Positions 1 through 7,620 of a stretch of 35,790 nt of DNA are shown here, piece after piece. The position numbers and the translations under genes were made by a program. The notes under the pieces are model-generated. The model made no database searches. It was not told the DNA's origin and saw only the letters and a program-made list of their open reading frames with translations. Each line of letters begins with the position of its first letter. The stretch's first letter is position 1. Location of the stretch: contig PUMZ01000194.1 of assembly GCA_003551565.1 (NCBI GenBank), positions 1 through 35,790 on the forward strand, in the 5' to 3' direction. The DNA comes from Candidatus Brocadiaceae bacterium (GTDB lineage: Bacteria; Planctomycetota; Brocadiia; SM23-32).

Positions 1-156
1 CACGATGCGTCTTAAACTGTGCTATGTCCTATCATTTTTTTGCTCTTGGAGTCAACTGGCCATGGCTTTTTTCGGCTGCTGCGCAGCCGACGCCGTTTAT
101 ACATGGTAACTTCAGGGGCTCGGGAGTCCGGGAAATGCCACGCTAAAGGCGGGGAC

Positions 157-178
157 GCCTGCCTGCCGGCAGGCAGGC
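157..178. repeat. Perfect 22-bp palindrome of the CTGCC/GGCAG type
   Basis: The two 11-base halves (GCCTGCCTGCC and GGCAGGCAGGC) are exact reverse complements with no spacer. The unit is itself internally repetitive (GCCT twice, then mirrored). I have the impression that this kind of palindrome occurs as a dispersed intergenic element in many uncultured-bacterium genomes, where it produces artefactual ORF peptides such as PACRQAG; that is memory, not a search. There is no U-tract on either side, so it is not an intrinsic terminator. Confidence 0.8.
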
Positions 179-384
179 TTGAAAGCGCCCACTACGAGCA
201 GGGTTTTCGGCCACGCCCCCAGCCATTCACTCTGCATTTCGCTTTTGAAGGAGTATTCTTTTCCCCCACCCGGCAAAGTTTGCCGCATCGTTCCGCCTCC
301 GGCCGTTTTTCTTTTTTTTAATAACAAGCGATTTCCCCCCTCAAACGCATCTCTCCGCCCATTTCAGCGCTTTTCCTTGCCTGC

Positions 385-400
385 TGGCACAGGCTTTGCG
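385..400 (+). promoter_or_regulatory. Sigma-54 (RpoN) promoter for flagellin
   Basis: TGGCAC (385-390), five bases, then TTGCG (396-400) match the sigma-54 consensus TGGCAC-N5-TTGCW at ten of eleven defined positions. The invariant GG (386-387) and GC (398-399) are separated by exactly ten bases, as the sigma-54 holoenzyme requires. Predicted transcription start is near 412, about 180 nt before the flagellin ATG. An NtrC-type activator with intact GAFTGA motif is encoded in the same cluster (7621-9006) and is the obvious candidate to fire it. Confidence 0.85.
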
Positions 401-590
401 AACCTCTTCTCTCAGCACGATCCGACCGGCTTTTCGGAAACAGGACATCGCGCCGCGAGCCGGTTTTCGGCGAGTGGCAGGGAGGTCAAAAAACTGTTTC
501 CCGAATCTTACAGGTAAGTTCGGGCGGGAGGGGGCCGGCGTGGTCGGCCCCGGGAAAAGGAAGATGACTCTATTTTGAGGAGGATATCTC

Positions 591-1712
591 ATGAGCATGG
601 TGATCCGGCAGAACCTGATGGCGGAATCCGCACTGCGGAATCTCACAAACACTTATAAGGGTATGGACAAATCGATCCAGCGGCTTTCATCCGGCCTGCG
701 TATCGTGGGCGCAGAGGACGATGCGGCCGGCCTGGCCGTGCGGGAAGGGATGCGGGCCGAAGTGGGCGCACTCGAGCAGGGCATGAGGAACGCAAACGAC
801 GCCATCTCGATGCTGCAGACTTTCGACGGAGGGGCGCAGGTGATCGACGAAAAACTGATACGTATGAAGGAACTCGCCATGCAGGCCTCGACCGGCACGT
901 ATACCACACAGCAACGCGCGGTCATGAACGATGAGTTCAACGCCATGCGCGAAGAGATCGACCGTATCGCCCGGGCCACTTCGTTCAACCAGATACGAGG
1001 CATCGACGGCGGGCTGGAAAACATTAAAATTCACTTCGGGCCGGGCAACGACGCGGCAATGGATTTCTACCACGCTATCGGACAGAACTTCACCGCAGAG
1101 GGACTGGGTATCGATCAGCATGTGAGCGGTGAGTTCTCGGAAGGGGAAACCCGTGAAATGGATGCGGACAATGCCCTCATCGAACTCGACGAAATCGTCA
1201 ATGCTGCATCTGCCGATGAAGATATCGTAACGGTGGCGGTCGATGATACGTCGGACCCAAATGAACTGACACTCACCGGAGTGGCGGAAGGCTCGACAAC
1301 CGTGACGATTGACGACGGCGACGGTAACGAACAGGTTCTGGCAGTTACGGTCGAAGCCGACGGAACCATCACCGTGGACGGAGACTACGCTACGGATGCC
1401 AATGTCGTGGAGGTGAACATCGCCACCCAGGACAGTGCGGGAGCGGCCCTTGGCGCTATCGATCGGGCAATCGAACAGAAGGTCGCCGGGCGGGCCCATT
1501 TCGGGGCGATAATGAACCGTCTGGAAAACACGGTCACTGCCACCGGCATCCAGCGTGAGAACCTGATGGCGGCCGAATCACAGATCAGTGACGCCGATGT
1601 GGCCACCGAGATGTCGGCCCTGGTCAGACAGCAGGTGATGTCGCAGGCGGGTACAGCCATGCTGGCACAGGCCAATGCTGTGCCTGAGATGGCGCTTCAA
1701 CTGCTCCGGTAA
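591..1712 (+). CDS. fliC: Flagellin with an Ig-like (Big_2-like) central insert
   Basis: Structural subunit of the flagellar filament, exported by the flagellar type III system. Residues 1 to about 180 are the conserved N-terminal D0/D1 helices (IQRLSSGLRIVGAEDDAAGL, then RNANDAISMLQTFDGG and RMKELAMQAST). Residues about 285-373 are the C-terminal D1/D0 part (GIQRENLMAAESQISDADVA, ending ALQLLR). Between them, about residues 205-270, the variable region has an alternating beta pattern with VTVAVDDTSDPNELTLTGVA and a GNEQVLAVTVEADG segment, typical of bacterial Ig-like group 2 domains. The start is fixed by GAGGAGG at 577-583, seven bases before ATG. At 373 aa it is mid-sized for flagellins. 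It is followed by its chaperone gene fliS and preceded by a sigma-54 promoter. The gene symbol is generic; hag or fla would be equivalent. Confidence 0.95.
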   Translation: MSMVIRQNLMAESALRNLTNTYKGMDKSIQRLSSGLRIVGAEDDAAGLAVREGMRAEVGALEQGMRNANDAISMLQTFDGGAQVIDEKLIRMKELAMQASTGTYTTQQRAVMNDEFNAMREEIDRIARATSFNQIRGIDGGLENIKIHFGPGNDAAMDFYHAIGQNFTAEGLGIDQHVSGEFSEGETREMDADNALIELDEIVNAASADEDIVTVAVDDTSDPNELTLTGVAEGSTTVTIDDGDGNEQVLAVTVEADGTITVDGDYATDANVVEVNIATQDSAGAALGAIDRAIEQKVAGRAHFGAIMNRLENTVTATGIQRENLMAAESQISDADVATEMSALVRQQVMSQAGTAMLAQANAVPEMALQLLR

Positions 1713-1756
1713 TATCTATCACAACCAGGTAACATTCCGTTAAAGGAGGCGTTCTT

Positions 1757-2146
1757 ATGAGCACGACGGTGGAAGCATACAAGGAGCTTTGTCACACTGA
1801 AGGCACGCAGGAAGTCGCCGTTGACGGGGGCCGGCTGGTGATCATGCTGTATGACCTCGCCATCGACTCCCTCCACAAGGCGAAGGAGCACCTCGCGGCC
1901 AACGACTACATGCGTAAAGGCATACATATCGGGAACGCCCAGGACGTTGTGGCGGCCCTGTCGGAGGGCGTTAACACCGCCGCCGATCCCGAAGTCAGGG
2001 ATAACCTGATCAGGCTTTACAACTTCGTTTACCGCGAACTGATAAGAGCGAACATCGAGCTCTGCCCGGAAAAAATCGATCGCTGCATCAACGTGCTGAC
2101 AAATCTCCGGGAGGGCTGGCAAACGGCCCTGGAAGACGGAGTTTGA
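1757..2146 (+). CDS. fliS: Flagellin export chaperone FliS
   Basis: Small four-helix cytoplasmic chaperone that binds the disordered C-terminus of flagellin and keeps it export-competent. The 129-aa length is typical of the family. Visible family features are the N-terminal AYKEL segment, the LVIMLYDLAIDSLHKA helix, the NAQDVVAAL helix and a C-terminal NLREGWQTAL helix (family pattern L.eLReAW). A strong ribosome-binding site AAAGGAGG lies at about 1742-1749, just before ATG. It sits 44 nt downstream of flagellin and is probably on the same sigma-54 transcript. No fliD (filament cap) follows, although fliD-fliS pairing is common elsewhere. Confidence 0.93.
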   Translation: MSTTVEAYKELCHTEGTQEVAVDGGRLVIMLYDLAIDSLHKAKEHLAANDYMRKGIHIGNAQDVVAALSEGVNTAADPEVRDNLIRLYNFVYRELIRANIELCPEKIDRCINVLTNLREGWQTALEDGV

Positions 2147-2167
2147 ATGCAGAATCCCGAATGCGGA
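2147..2167 (+). repeat. Three imperfect heptads of ATGCAGA type after the fliS stop
   Basis: Directly after the TGA of fliS come ATGCAGA, ATCCCGA and ATGCGGA in register, seven bases each. The same ATGCAGA unit follows the stop of the TPR gene at 4915 (two perfect copies), and single copies or near copies occur at 6086 and 11818. This looks like a dispersed short tandem-repeat family that sits at 3' ends of genes. Confidence 0.6.
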
Positions 2168-2601
2168 GGAGCATAGAAGGGAATGACAAACGACAAGGAC
2201 TTTGCCCAAGCAAGACCCGGAGCCCGCTGTTTAAATTCCAAACATATTGCCGCACATGTGTTTTTTTTCGGGACGCTTTCGCAAACAACGCACCGGGAAC
2301 CGCCCGCCTTTAAATGATTCCGCAGGACTCCTTCCCGATATAGCCATAAGCTCAAATTTAGAATATAATAAAGAAATGCTCCACCGGTGCTGAAAGAGTC
2401 CGCCCTCCCCCACGCTCCCCCGGAAAGGGGGGCACGCCGTGAACCCGCCAAAGAAAGGGCACGAAATTTGCTCTATCCTTCAGAAAACGATGCGAAGGTT
2501 CCTGACTTGCCAATGACCGCGCAAATTCGCCGTCCGTTGCAACCACACCGGACGTGACGTTCTGATGCTTGCTGATATTCTTTCAGAAAGGTGCGTATTG
2601 G
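2168..2601. other. 434-nt intergenic stretch, no gene seen
   Basis: Between the heptads and the TPR gene I find no frame with a ribosome-binding site or recognisable protein. It contains a run of eight T (about 2262-2270) next to a loopless CACATGTG palindrome, an AT-rich patch (about 2335-2375), C/G-rich tracts (about 2400-2435) and a weak sigma-54-like site (2496-2511). The layout suggests a transcription unit boundary between fliS and the following TPR gene, but no clear intrinsic terminator is visible. Confidence 0.5.
2496..2511 (+). promoter_or_regulatory. Weak sigma-54-like promoter candidate
   Basis: AGGTTC, five bases, TTGCC. The essential GG (2497-2498) and GC (2509-2510) are ten bases apart and the -12 box TTGC is good, but the -24 box deviates from TGGCAC. 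The site lies about 90 nt before the TPR-protein start at 2602. It is reported because two stronger sites of the same kind flank it in this cluster; on its own it could be chance. Confidence 0.3.
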
Positions 2602-4914
2602 ATGGAGCGAAAGGAGGAAAAAAAACGGCCGGAAGACGCTGACATACCGGAGAAGGAGGAAAATGCCGGGCCGCAAGGTTTGGATGAAGAAGACGTGGCG
2701 AGTATGGAAAGCGAAACCTCCGGAGAGGCCGGAAACGATGCGGGGACCCCGGGGAACGATTCCGGGCACAATGAGGAAGCTTCCACGGTCCCCCCCCAAA
2801 GACGGAAATTCTGTATCAGGGCGATGACAGTGGCCGGGGGCGTCCTGCTTTTTGCCGTTGCCTTCACCCTCACCACCGTTCTCAGCCCCCGGTGCAGTGC
2901 CGAAGATCCGAAACGCGGCCGGGCGGCGGAAGATATCCTCCAGATGGCCGATGAGCATGATTACGAGGAATGGATGGAGATCGCCATCGAACTGCGTCGC
3001 AAAGGAGACAGCGGGGAGTCTGCGCGGATATTCAGGCATTTGATGGATGATTTTGTTGATGAACCTCCGAAGCATCTCTATGCCATGTACAAGCTCAGCA
3101 AGCTTCTGCTGGAGAACGGCAGGTTCGAGGAAGCCGGCCGTATGGCCGAAAACATTGCGGCTGCCGCGGATCCGAACTCGGAGTTGTGGAAAAACTCCAT
3201 GCTTTTGCAAACGACAGCGGCATTTGAAGGAGGAAAAGCGGGGCGATTTTATACGAGCGGGAGAAAACTGAGAGCCAACACGGGACGTTACGAGGACCAG
3301 GACCGACTCAACAAGTGGCTCTCCTACATCCATGCCATGCAGGCGGTTTCATCCTATCAACACGCTCACCCGGACCGCACCGCTCCCTTCGGGATTGAGG
3401 AGCCGGTTTTCGGCGGGCGAAGGCCGGATTTTAGCCGGATCAAACTTGCGGATGTGCGGAGCGCTTTGGAAGAATCGCCCCCCCCTACCGCAGAATACGC
3501 ATTGCAGATGCGTGATGAGAAATACACGCTCAGGGCCTGCCACGCCCCCCTGCAGGACGTGCTTGCGGAATTGACCGAAGTCGCCGATCTGCGGTTCGAC
3601 TACGAAGATGACGTAAATCTGGACGTGACCGCCGATTTCCGCTGCATCTCGGCGCAAAGCTGCCTGAAAATACTTGCGGGCGCCGCGGGGCTGAGGGCAT
3701 TGCAGGTTCAGGACGACCTCTGGGTGCTTGAACCGTCCGAACCGGAGCAGCAATCATATGCTTTCGACGATGCCGTCTGGGCTGTGCAGGATTTTGTGAT
3801 TGCCTATCCGGCATCGGAATTGCTTTGTGAAGCCTATTTCGCGCTCGCCTACCTTTCCCTGATGAATCGGGATTGGGGAGCTGCAGCCGACAGATTCTCC
3901 ATCCTGCTGGAAAAAACTCCGCAATCCAGCTGGGCCCAGCTTTCGTATTACCTCCGGGGTTGCGTCAACTCCCGACGCGGACGCCGGGGCGATGCACAGA
4001 ATGATTTTGAAAGCTTTATTGACCATGCCCCGGATCACGCCCTCCGGTGCAGGGCGTTCTATCTCCTGGGACGTTCACTGATGGAGGGCGGCAAGTATAA
4101 TCGAGCGGCGGCATCCTTCCATCGCGCGCTGACTCCCCGCATGGGACCTGAAAAACCGGAGATTTTGTTCAACATCGCTTACTGCATAGAGAAGTCCGGC
4201 GCCGCAGTGCCTCCGGTGAAAGAGCGCTATTTACGCCTGATAACGCTCGCTCCTTTCAGCGAATACACCCGAAAAGCATACCGGCGTATTGGGGATATGA
4301 TGCGCAAAGAGCGGCGGTTGCAGGAAGCCGTCCGATGGTACGGGGAGTACCTTCAGAGGTGGGACATCACGGACGGAGAAGAGGCAGCGGAAGTGGCCGC
4401 TGCTCTTTTCAGTTGCTATACCAAACGCCGGCAATGGAGCAATGCCGCCCTGCTCTACGATACGCTTGCCTCGGCAGGGCGCGCCGAAGGAGTACTGGCG
4501 CATCTGATGCCGGAGGCATTGAAAGCCGCCCGCAAGGCGGGCATGGTCGGCCTGACAGAGGACTGGTTCGCACGGAGCGGTCATGAAATAGACGATGAAG
4601 CGGCATTCGAAATCGGAATGGAAAACGTCCGGTTGCTTCTGGAAGGCCGGGATTACCGGAACGCACTGGAAACCCTTCAGGCACTTTCGGAACATGCGAG
4701 GACCCGGAATCACAGGGATGCCATGGAGCTGTTGCGAGGCGATATCCTGAAAGCCGCCGGGGAGGAAGAAAAGGCCCTCGAGGCGTGGGCGAAAGCTGCA
4801 TCTGCGGAAGATGCCTCCCCCCGCCGGGAAGCACTTTTGCGAGCGGGAAGATATTACGAAGATATCGGTGAGTTCGAAAAAGCCGCCAGAGCCTATGGGG
4901 GAGAGATGCCTTAA
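2602..4914 (+). CDS. Membrane-anchored TPR protein with STN-like domain
   Basis: I do not recognise a named family for the whole 770-aa protein. Residues 1-74 are very acidic and lysine-rich and likely cytoplasmic; about 75-97 are one hydrophobic membrane segment (MTVAGGVLLFAVAFTLTTVL); the rest should be periplasmic. TPR-like helical pairs follow at about 105-240. Residues about 307-378 resemble a secretin/TonB N-terminal (STN) domain: LRACHAPLQDVLAELTEVAD, then a strand with LDVTADFRCISAQSCLKIL and a closing DDLWVLEP. More TPR-like repeats fill residues 395-770. I chose ATG 2602 rather than the upstream TTG (2569) because AGAAAGG precedes it and the leader peptide would add nothing. It lies between fliS and an flgN-like gene, so a role in flagellar assembly in the envelope is plausible but unproven. 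Confidence 0.8.
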   Translation: MERKEEKKRPEDADIPEKEENAGPQGLDEEDVASMESETSGEAGNDAGTPGNDSGHNEEASTVPPQRRKFCIRAMTVAGGVLLFAVAFTLTTVLSPRCSAEDPKRGRAAEDILQMADEHDYEEWMEIAIELRRKGDSGESARIFRHLMDDFVDEPPKHLYAMYKLSKLLLENGRFEEAGRMAENIAAAADPNSELWKNSMLLQTTAAFEGGKAGRFYTSGRKLRANTGRYEDQDRLNKWLSYIHAMQAVSSYQHAHPDRTAPFGIEEPVFGGRRPDFSRIKLADVRSALEESPPPTAEYALQMRDEKYTLRACHAPLQDVLAELTEVADLRFDYEDDVNLDVTADFRCISAQSCLKILAGAAGLRALQVQDDLWVLEPSEPEQQSYAFDDAVWAVQDFVIAYPASELLCEAYFALAYLSLMNRDWGAAADRFSILLEKTPQSSWAQLSYYLRGCVNSRRGRRGDAQNDFESFIDHAPDHALRCRAFYLLGRSLMEGGKYNRAAASFHRALTPRMGPEKPEILFNIAYCIEKSGAAVPPVKERYLRLITLAPFSEYTRKAYRRIGDMMRKERRLQEAVRWYGEYLQRWDITDGEEAAEVAAALFSCYTKRRQWSNAALLYDTLASAGRAEGVLAHLMPEALKAARKAGMVGLTEDWFARSGHEIDDEAAFEIGMENVRLLLEGRDYRNALETLQALSEHARTRNHRDAMELLRGDILKAAGEEEKALEAWAKAASAEDASPRREALLRAGRYYEDIGEFEKAARAYGGEMP

Positions 4915-4928
4915 ATGCAGAATGCAGA
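4915..4928 (+). repeat. Two perfect ATGCAGA heptads after the TPR-gene stop
   Basis: ATGCAGA at 4915-4921 and again at 4922-4928, followed by a decayed copy starting ATCA. The first copy abuts the TAA stop codon (4912-4914), just as the fliS copies abut their TGA. The remaining bases to 5046 hold no gene. Confidence 0.65.
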
Positions 4929-5046
4929 ATCAACGGATTGGGGTCGTGGTTCAGAGGTTGAACGGAAAAAAGCAAGGATCGGCGTACCCGGGGAAAGACG
5001 GCCGGGAAATGGACAAGCCGGAGCAGCAAGCAACTGAAAAAGGAAT

Positions 5047-5652
5047 ATGAAACGGAACACATTCAACCACGGTGCGTTTTTAGCGCTTTCCCTCAAGGTG
5101 TTGACGGTTGCATGGGCACTGCATGCCACGGGCGTTTGCCCGGCCGGGGAAAGCGCTGCCGAATCCGAAATCAGGTCCATGGAGCGGCTCGAACGCGAAT
5201 ACAGGCAACCTGTCCATGACCCCCACATGGGCCGGCTTGACGAAAAAGTGATCGGGCTGCTCGAGGCCGCGCGGTCTCTGTCAGCCAGGGAAGAGGAAAG
5301 ACTCAGAACGGGCCGGGTCGAAGAAAGACCGGCGGACGATGAGGTGGATCCGCCCGGCGAGGGGCTCGAGATCGTTCCGGCGGGCTCACGCCGGGATCGG
5401 GGTTATGCCTATTTGAAAACGGGCCGGTACGGAAAGGCCGCCGCTCTTTACAGGGATATACTGGAGTCGGAACCGGAGGACAGGCACGCAATCCTCATGC
5501 TCGCTTTTTGCCTGCGCAGAAAGGGTGAACGGGAAAAGGCCGGGGGAATGATGAATAGATTGAAAGAGTTGGAGGGCGGAAAAGGGGATGTCGCGGGAGC
5601 GGAATGGCTGTCCGGGATCGATGCGATGCTGGATGATTTCAATGGCAATTGA
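5047..5652 (+). CDS. Secreted TPR-repeat protein
   Basis: 201-aa protein with an N-terminal signal peptide (KRNTF then hydrophobic FLALSLKVLTVAWALHATGV, likely cleavage after an Ala near residue 30-35), so probably periplasmic. Residues about 38-100 are charged and helical; about 118-185 carry two TPR-like units (RDRGYAYLKTGRYGKAAALY and ILMLAFCLRRKGEREKAGGM). No enzyme motif is visible. The ribosome-binding site AGGA sits only two bases from ATG, so the start is not firmly fixed. It lies 132 nt after the larger TPR/STN protein and 13 nt before the flgN-like gene, so it is probably co-transcribed; the two TPR proteins may act together. No specific family is recognised. Confidence 0.75.
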   Translation: MKRNTFNHGAFLALSLKVLTVAWALHATGVCPAGESAAESEIRSMERLEREYRQPVHDPHMGRLDEKVIGLLEAARSLSAREEERLRTGRVEERPADDEVDPPGEGLEIVPAGSRRDRGYAYLKTGRYGKAAALYRDILESEPEDRHAILMLAFCLRRKGEREKAGGMMNRLKELEGGKGDVAGAEWLSGIDAMLDDFNGN

Positions 5653-5665
5653 CGGAGGCATGCCG

Positions 5666-6085
5666 ATGAACGAACCGTGGGAAATTCTGGCCGAAGCATG
5701 CAGGGAAGAAAAGAAAATGTATCTGTCGGTTCTGGATCTTGTGAAAAGTCAGCGGTGCGCCATGGTGCGAGAGAACAATCCATCCGCCGTGCTTGCGGTA
5801 TGCCGTCAGGTCGAAGCGCTGATGGACCGGATAATGCAAAAGGACAACAGCATCGGAGGAATAAAAAAACGCTGGGTGAATGAGGGGAAGAAAGATCCCT
5901 ACGGTGAGCTTGAGGCGCTTTTTGATGAACTCGAAAAAATCATCAGAACGGTTTCAAAGCTCCAGGAGAGCGTTCAAAACGAGCTGCAGCATTATATGGA
6001 ACGTATCAGAACGCAGACAGAGCGGACGCAGTCGGAGCTCCGGTCCCGGAGGGCCGGGAAGGTCTATGGAGGGGGCGGTCTTTGA
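5666..6085 (+). CDS. flgN: FlgN-like flagellar export chaperone
   Basis: 139-aa, almost entirely helical cytoplasmic protein. FlgN binds the hook-filament junction proteins FlgK and FlgL before export. The pattern matches FlgN-family proteins: an N-terminal helix (WEILAEACREEKKMYLSVLD), a second helix with CRQVEALMDRIMQKDN, and a long C-terminal coiled coil rich in Glu/Arg. Identity to any one family member is likely low, so the call rests on size, helical pattern and position in a flagellar cluster. Start ATG 5666 is chosen because GGAGG at 5654-5658 is seven bases upstream; ATG 5660 would be too close. flgK and flgL are not in the window. Confidence 0.65.
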   Translation: MNEPWEILAEACREEKKMYLSVLDLVKSQRCAMVRENNPSAVLAVCRQVEALMDRIMQKDNSIGGIKKRWVNEGKKDPYGELEALFDELEKIIRTVSKLQESVQNELQHYMERIRTQTERTQSELRSRRAGKVYGGGGL

Positions 6086-6334
6086 ATGCAGCGTGTGGGA
6101 CAAGCGGACAGGCTTGCGGAAGTCAGGATCCCGGGCCGGGGGGTCGGAGAATACGGCGACGGCGGAACGGCAGCGAACAAAAAGCATCTCCCGCCTCCTC
6201 CGGCCGGTGCTTCAGGAATTTTTGCCGGCGTAAACGCCGGTGTTTTCGGAGCAACCCACACCGCCGGTTGCACAGCGGGCCGTCTGGAGCCGTTTCAACA
6301 GGCAGCCAGAACTTTTCGAGGGTATAAAAAGTGA
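6086..6334 (+). CDS. Small hypothetical protein, translationally coupled
   Basis: 82 aa, no recognised domain. Rich in Gly, Ala and Pro (a KKHLPPPPAGASG linker), ending in a basic helix-like tail (FQQAARTFRGYKK). Evidence that it is real is positional: its ATG directly follows the flgN-like TGA, a GGAGGGGG ribosome-binding site lies at about 6068-6075, and its TGA overlaps the GTG start of the kinase gene (6331) by four bases. Such tight packing on both sides suggests coupled translation. Its placement next to FlgN and a FleS-like kinase makes an adaptor or regulatory role possible, but that is inference. It could also be merely a spacer ORF. Confidence 0.5.
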   Translation: MQRVGQADRLAEVRIPGRGVGEYGDGGTAANKKHLPPPPAGASGIFAGVNAGVFGATHTAGCTAGRLEPFQQAARTFRGYKK

Positions 6335-7578
6335 CGTCCATAAGCGAGTTCATTGATGTGGAACAAATGGATGCGCGGTCGCTGGAACGTGCGTTTGACC
6401 AGTTCTGCGAGCAGACCGAAAAGCTTCAGACGGCATATGACGGCCTGAAAAGGAAAGTCGAGGCCGCCAACCTCGAACTGGAGGCCGTCAACCGTGAATT
6501 GGAAGCCAAGGTGCGCAAGCTGGATGAAATGAGCAATTTCCACAAAAGCATCCTCGAAAGCATACCCACCGCCGTAGTGGTGACCGACCTGAAAGGCGGA
6601 ATAACCACCTTCAACAGCGCCGCCGAAGATATGTGGGGAACCACCGCCGGCTACGCCCGCGGGCGCCATTATGAGGAGGTCATGGGCGAACATGGCGGCC
6701 TGCTGGCGAAAGTACTGGAGGACGGCAAGCGTCGGGAAGGCGTTCGCAGGGAGCTGACGGACGGCGATGCGCGCGTGCTTTTCAGTTCCACCGCCGATGT
6801 GGTTCACGACTCCCGTGGCAACCCTATAGGCGCCGTTCAGACGGATAGGGATCTCACGCAGGTTTGCATACTGGAACGGCAGCTCATCCAGCAGGAAAAA
6901 CTGGCTGATTTGGGCAGGATGGCGGCCAATATGGCCCACGAGATCCGCAAGCCGCTCAACGGCATAAAGGGGTTTGCGAGTCTGCTCAAACACGAATCGG
7001 GGACGGAAGAAAAAAATGGACGCTATCTGGCCAATATCATGTCCGCCACCGACAGGCTCAATAATATGCTGGGGGAGCTGCTGGACTTTGCAAAACCCGC
7101 CGATGCAAGGCCCCGCCCGTGTGACCTGGCCGAGGCGGCGGGGGAAGTCGCTCAGTTCATCTCTGCTGAAAATCACCACGCCGGCGATATTGTCACCGTT
7201 GACATTCCGGACGATCTCCGGTTTGTTCGCGCCGACCCGGCCAAACTGAGGCAGGTATTGCTCAACCTCGTAAAAAATGCTGTGGATGCGGTCGGCAACA
7301 GGGGGAAAGTCGGTGTCCGGGCGGAGCCGGAAGCAACGGAGTTTGGGGGCGAGCAAGGAATACGCGTGATTATTTCAGACAACGGGTCCGGCATTGCACC
7401 GGAGAAAATAGATGTTATACGGCAGCCCTTTTTCAGCGGTAACAGTGGTGCGGGCCTGGGGCTTGCAATCTGCGATCGAATCCTGCAGCAACACCATTCG
7501 GAACTTGAAATAAACAGTGTCGTGGGGAAGGGAACCACCGTAGAGTTCCGGCTTTCCGGTGCAGATAAAATGTATTGA
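6331..7578 (+). CDS. Cytoplasmic PAS histidine kinase (FleS/FlgS-like)
   Basis: 415-aa sensor kinase without membrane segment. Residues 15-70 form a coiled coil, 72-180 a PAS domain (ILESIPTAVVVTDLKGGITT), 190-255 the HisKA dimerisation helix with phospho-acceptor His203 in MAHEIRKPLNGIKGF, and 300-412 the ATPase domain with N-box Asn316 (LVKNAVDA), G1 DNGSG (350-354), PFF (366-368) and G2 GAGLGLAI (373-380). The H-box has Lys where Asn is usual (HEIRNP). Start GTG is preceded by GAGGG eight bases away and overlaps the upstream stop. The response regulator follows 42 nt downstream. Soluble PAS kinases of this build (FleS, FlgS) control sigma-54 flagellar genes; that role is inferred here from context. 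Confidence 0.9.
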   Translation: MTSISEFIDVEQMDARSLERAFDQFCEQTEKLQTAYDGLKRKVEAANLELEAVNRELEAKVRKLDEMSNFHKSILESIPTAVVVTDLKGGITTFNSAAEDMWGTTAGYARGRHYEEVMGEHGGLLAKVLEDGKRREGVRRELTDGDARVLFSSTADVVHDSRGNPIGAVQTDRDLTQVCILERQLIQQEKLADLGRMAANMAHEIRKPLNGIKGFASLLKHESGTEEKNGRYLANIMSATDRLNNMLGELLDFAKPADARPRPCDLAEAAGEVAQFISAENHHAGDIVTVDIPDDLRFVRADPAKLRQVLLNLVKNAVDAVGNRGKVGVRAEPEATEFGGEQGIRVIISDNGSGIAPEKIDVIRQPFFSGNSGAGLGLAICDRILQQHHSELEINSVVGKGTTVEFRLSGADKMY

Positions 7579-7620
7579 TCGGCTCAGTTTTTACAGGAAA
7601 CATAAAATATAAAAAATAAC

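Larger units (their letters stand above)
1..590. other. Non-coding leader upstream of flagellin
   Basis: I see no credible gene in these 590 bases: the open frames overlap each other on both strands, lack ribosome-binding sites and encode low-complexity arginine/proline-rich peptides. The stretch holds a perfect 22-bp palindrome (157-178), a small hairpin (72-90, 8-bp stem) without a U-tract, and a sigma-54 promoter (385-400). Transcription from that promoter would leave a flagellin leader of about 180 nt, long enough for post-transcriptional control, but I recognise no known riboswitch or leader fold in it. Confidence 0.6.

Noticed and set aside
72-90. Hairpin TCGGCTGC-TGC-GCAGCCGA as an intrinsic terminator
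   Set aside because: The T-run lies on the 5' side of the stem on the plus strand (A-run after the stem on the minus strand), so no U-tract follows the hairpin in either direction.
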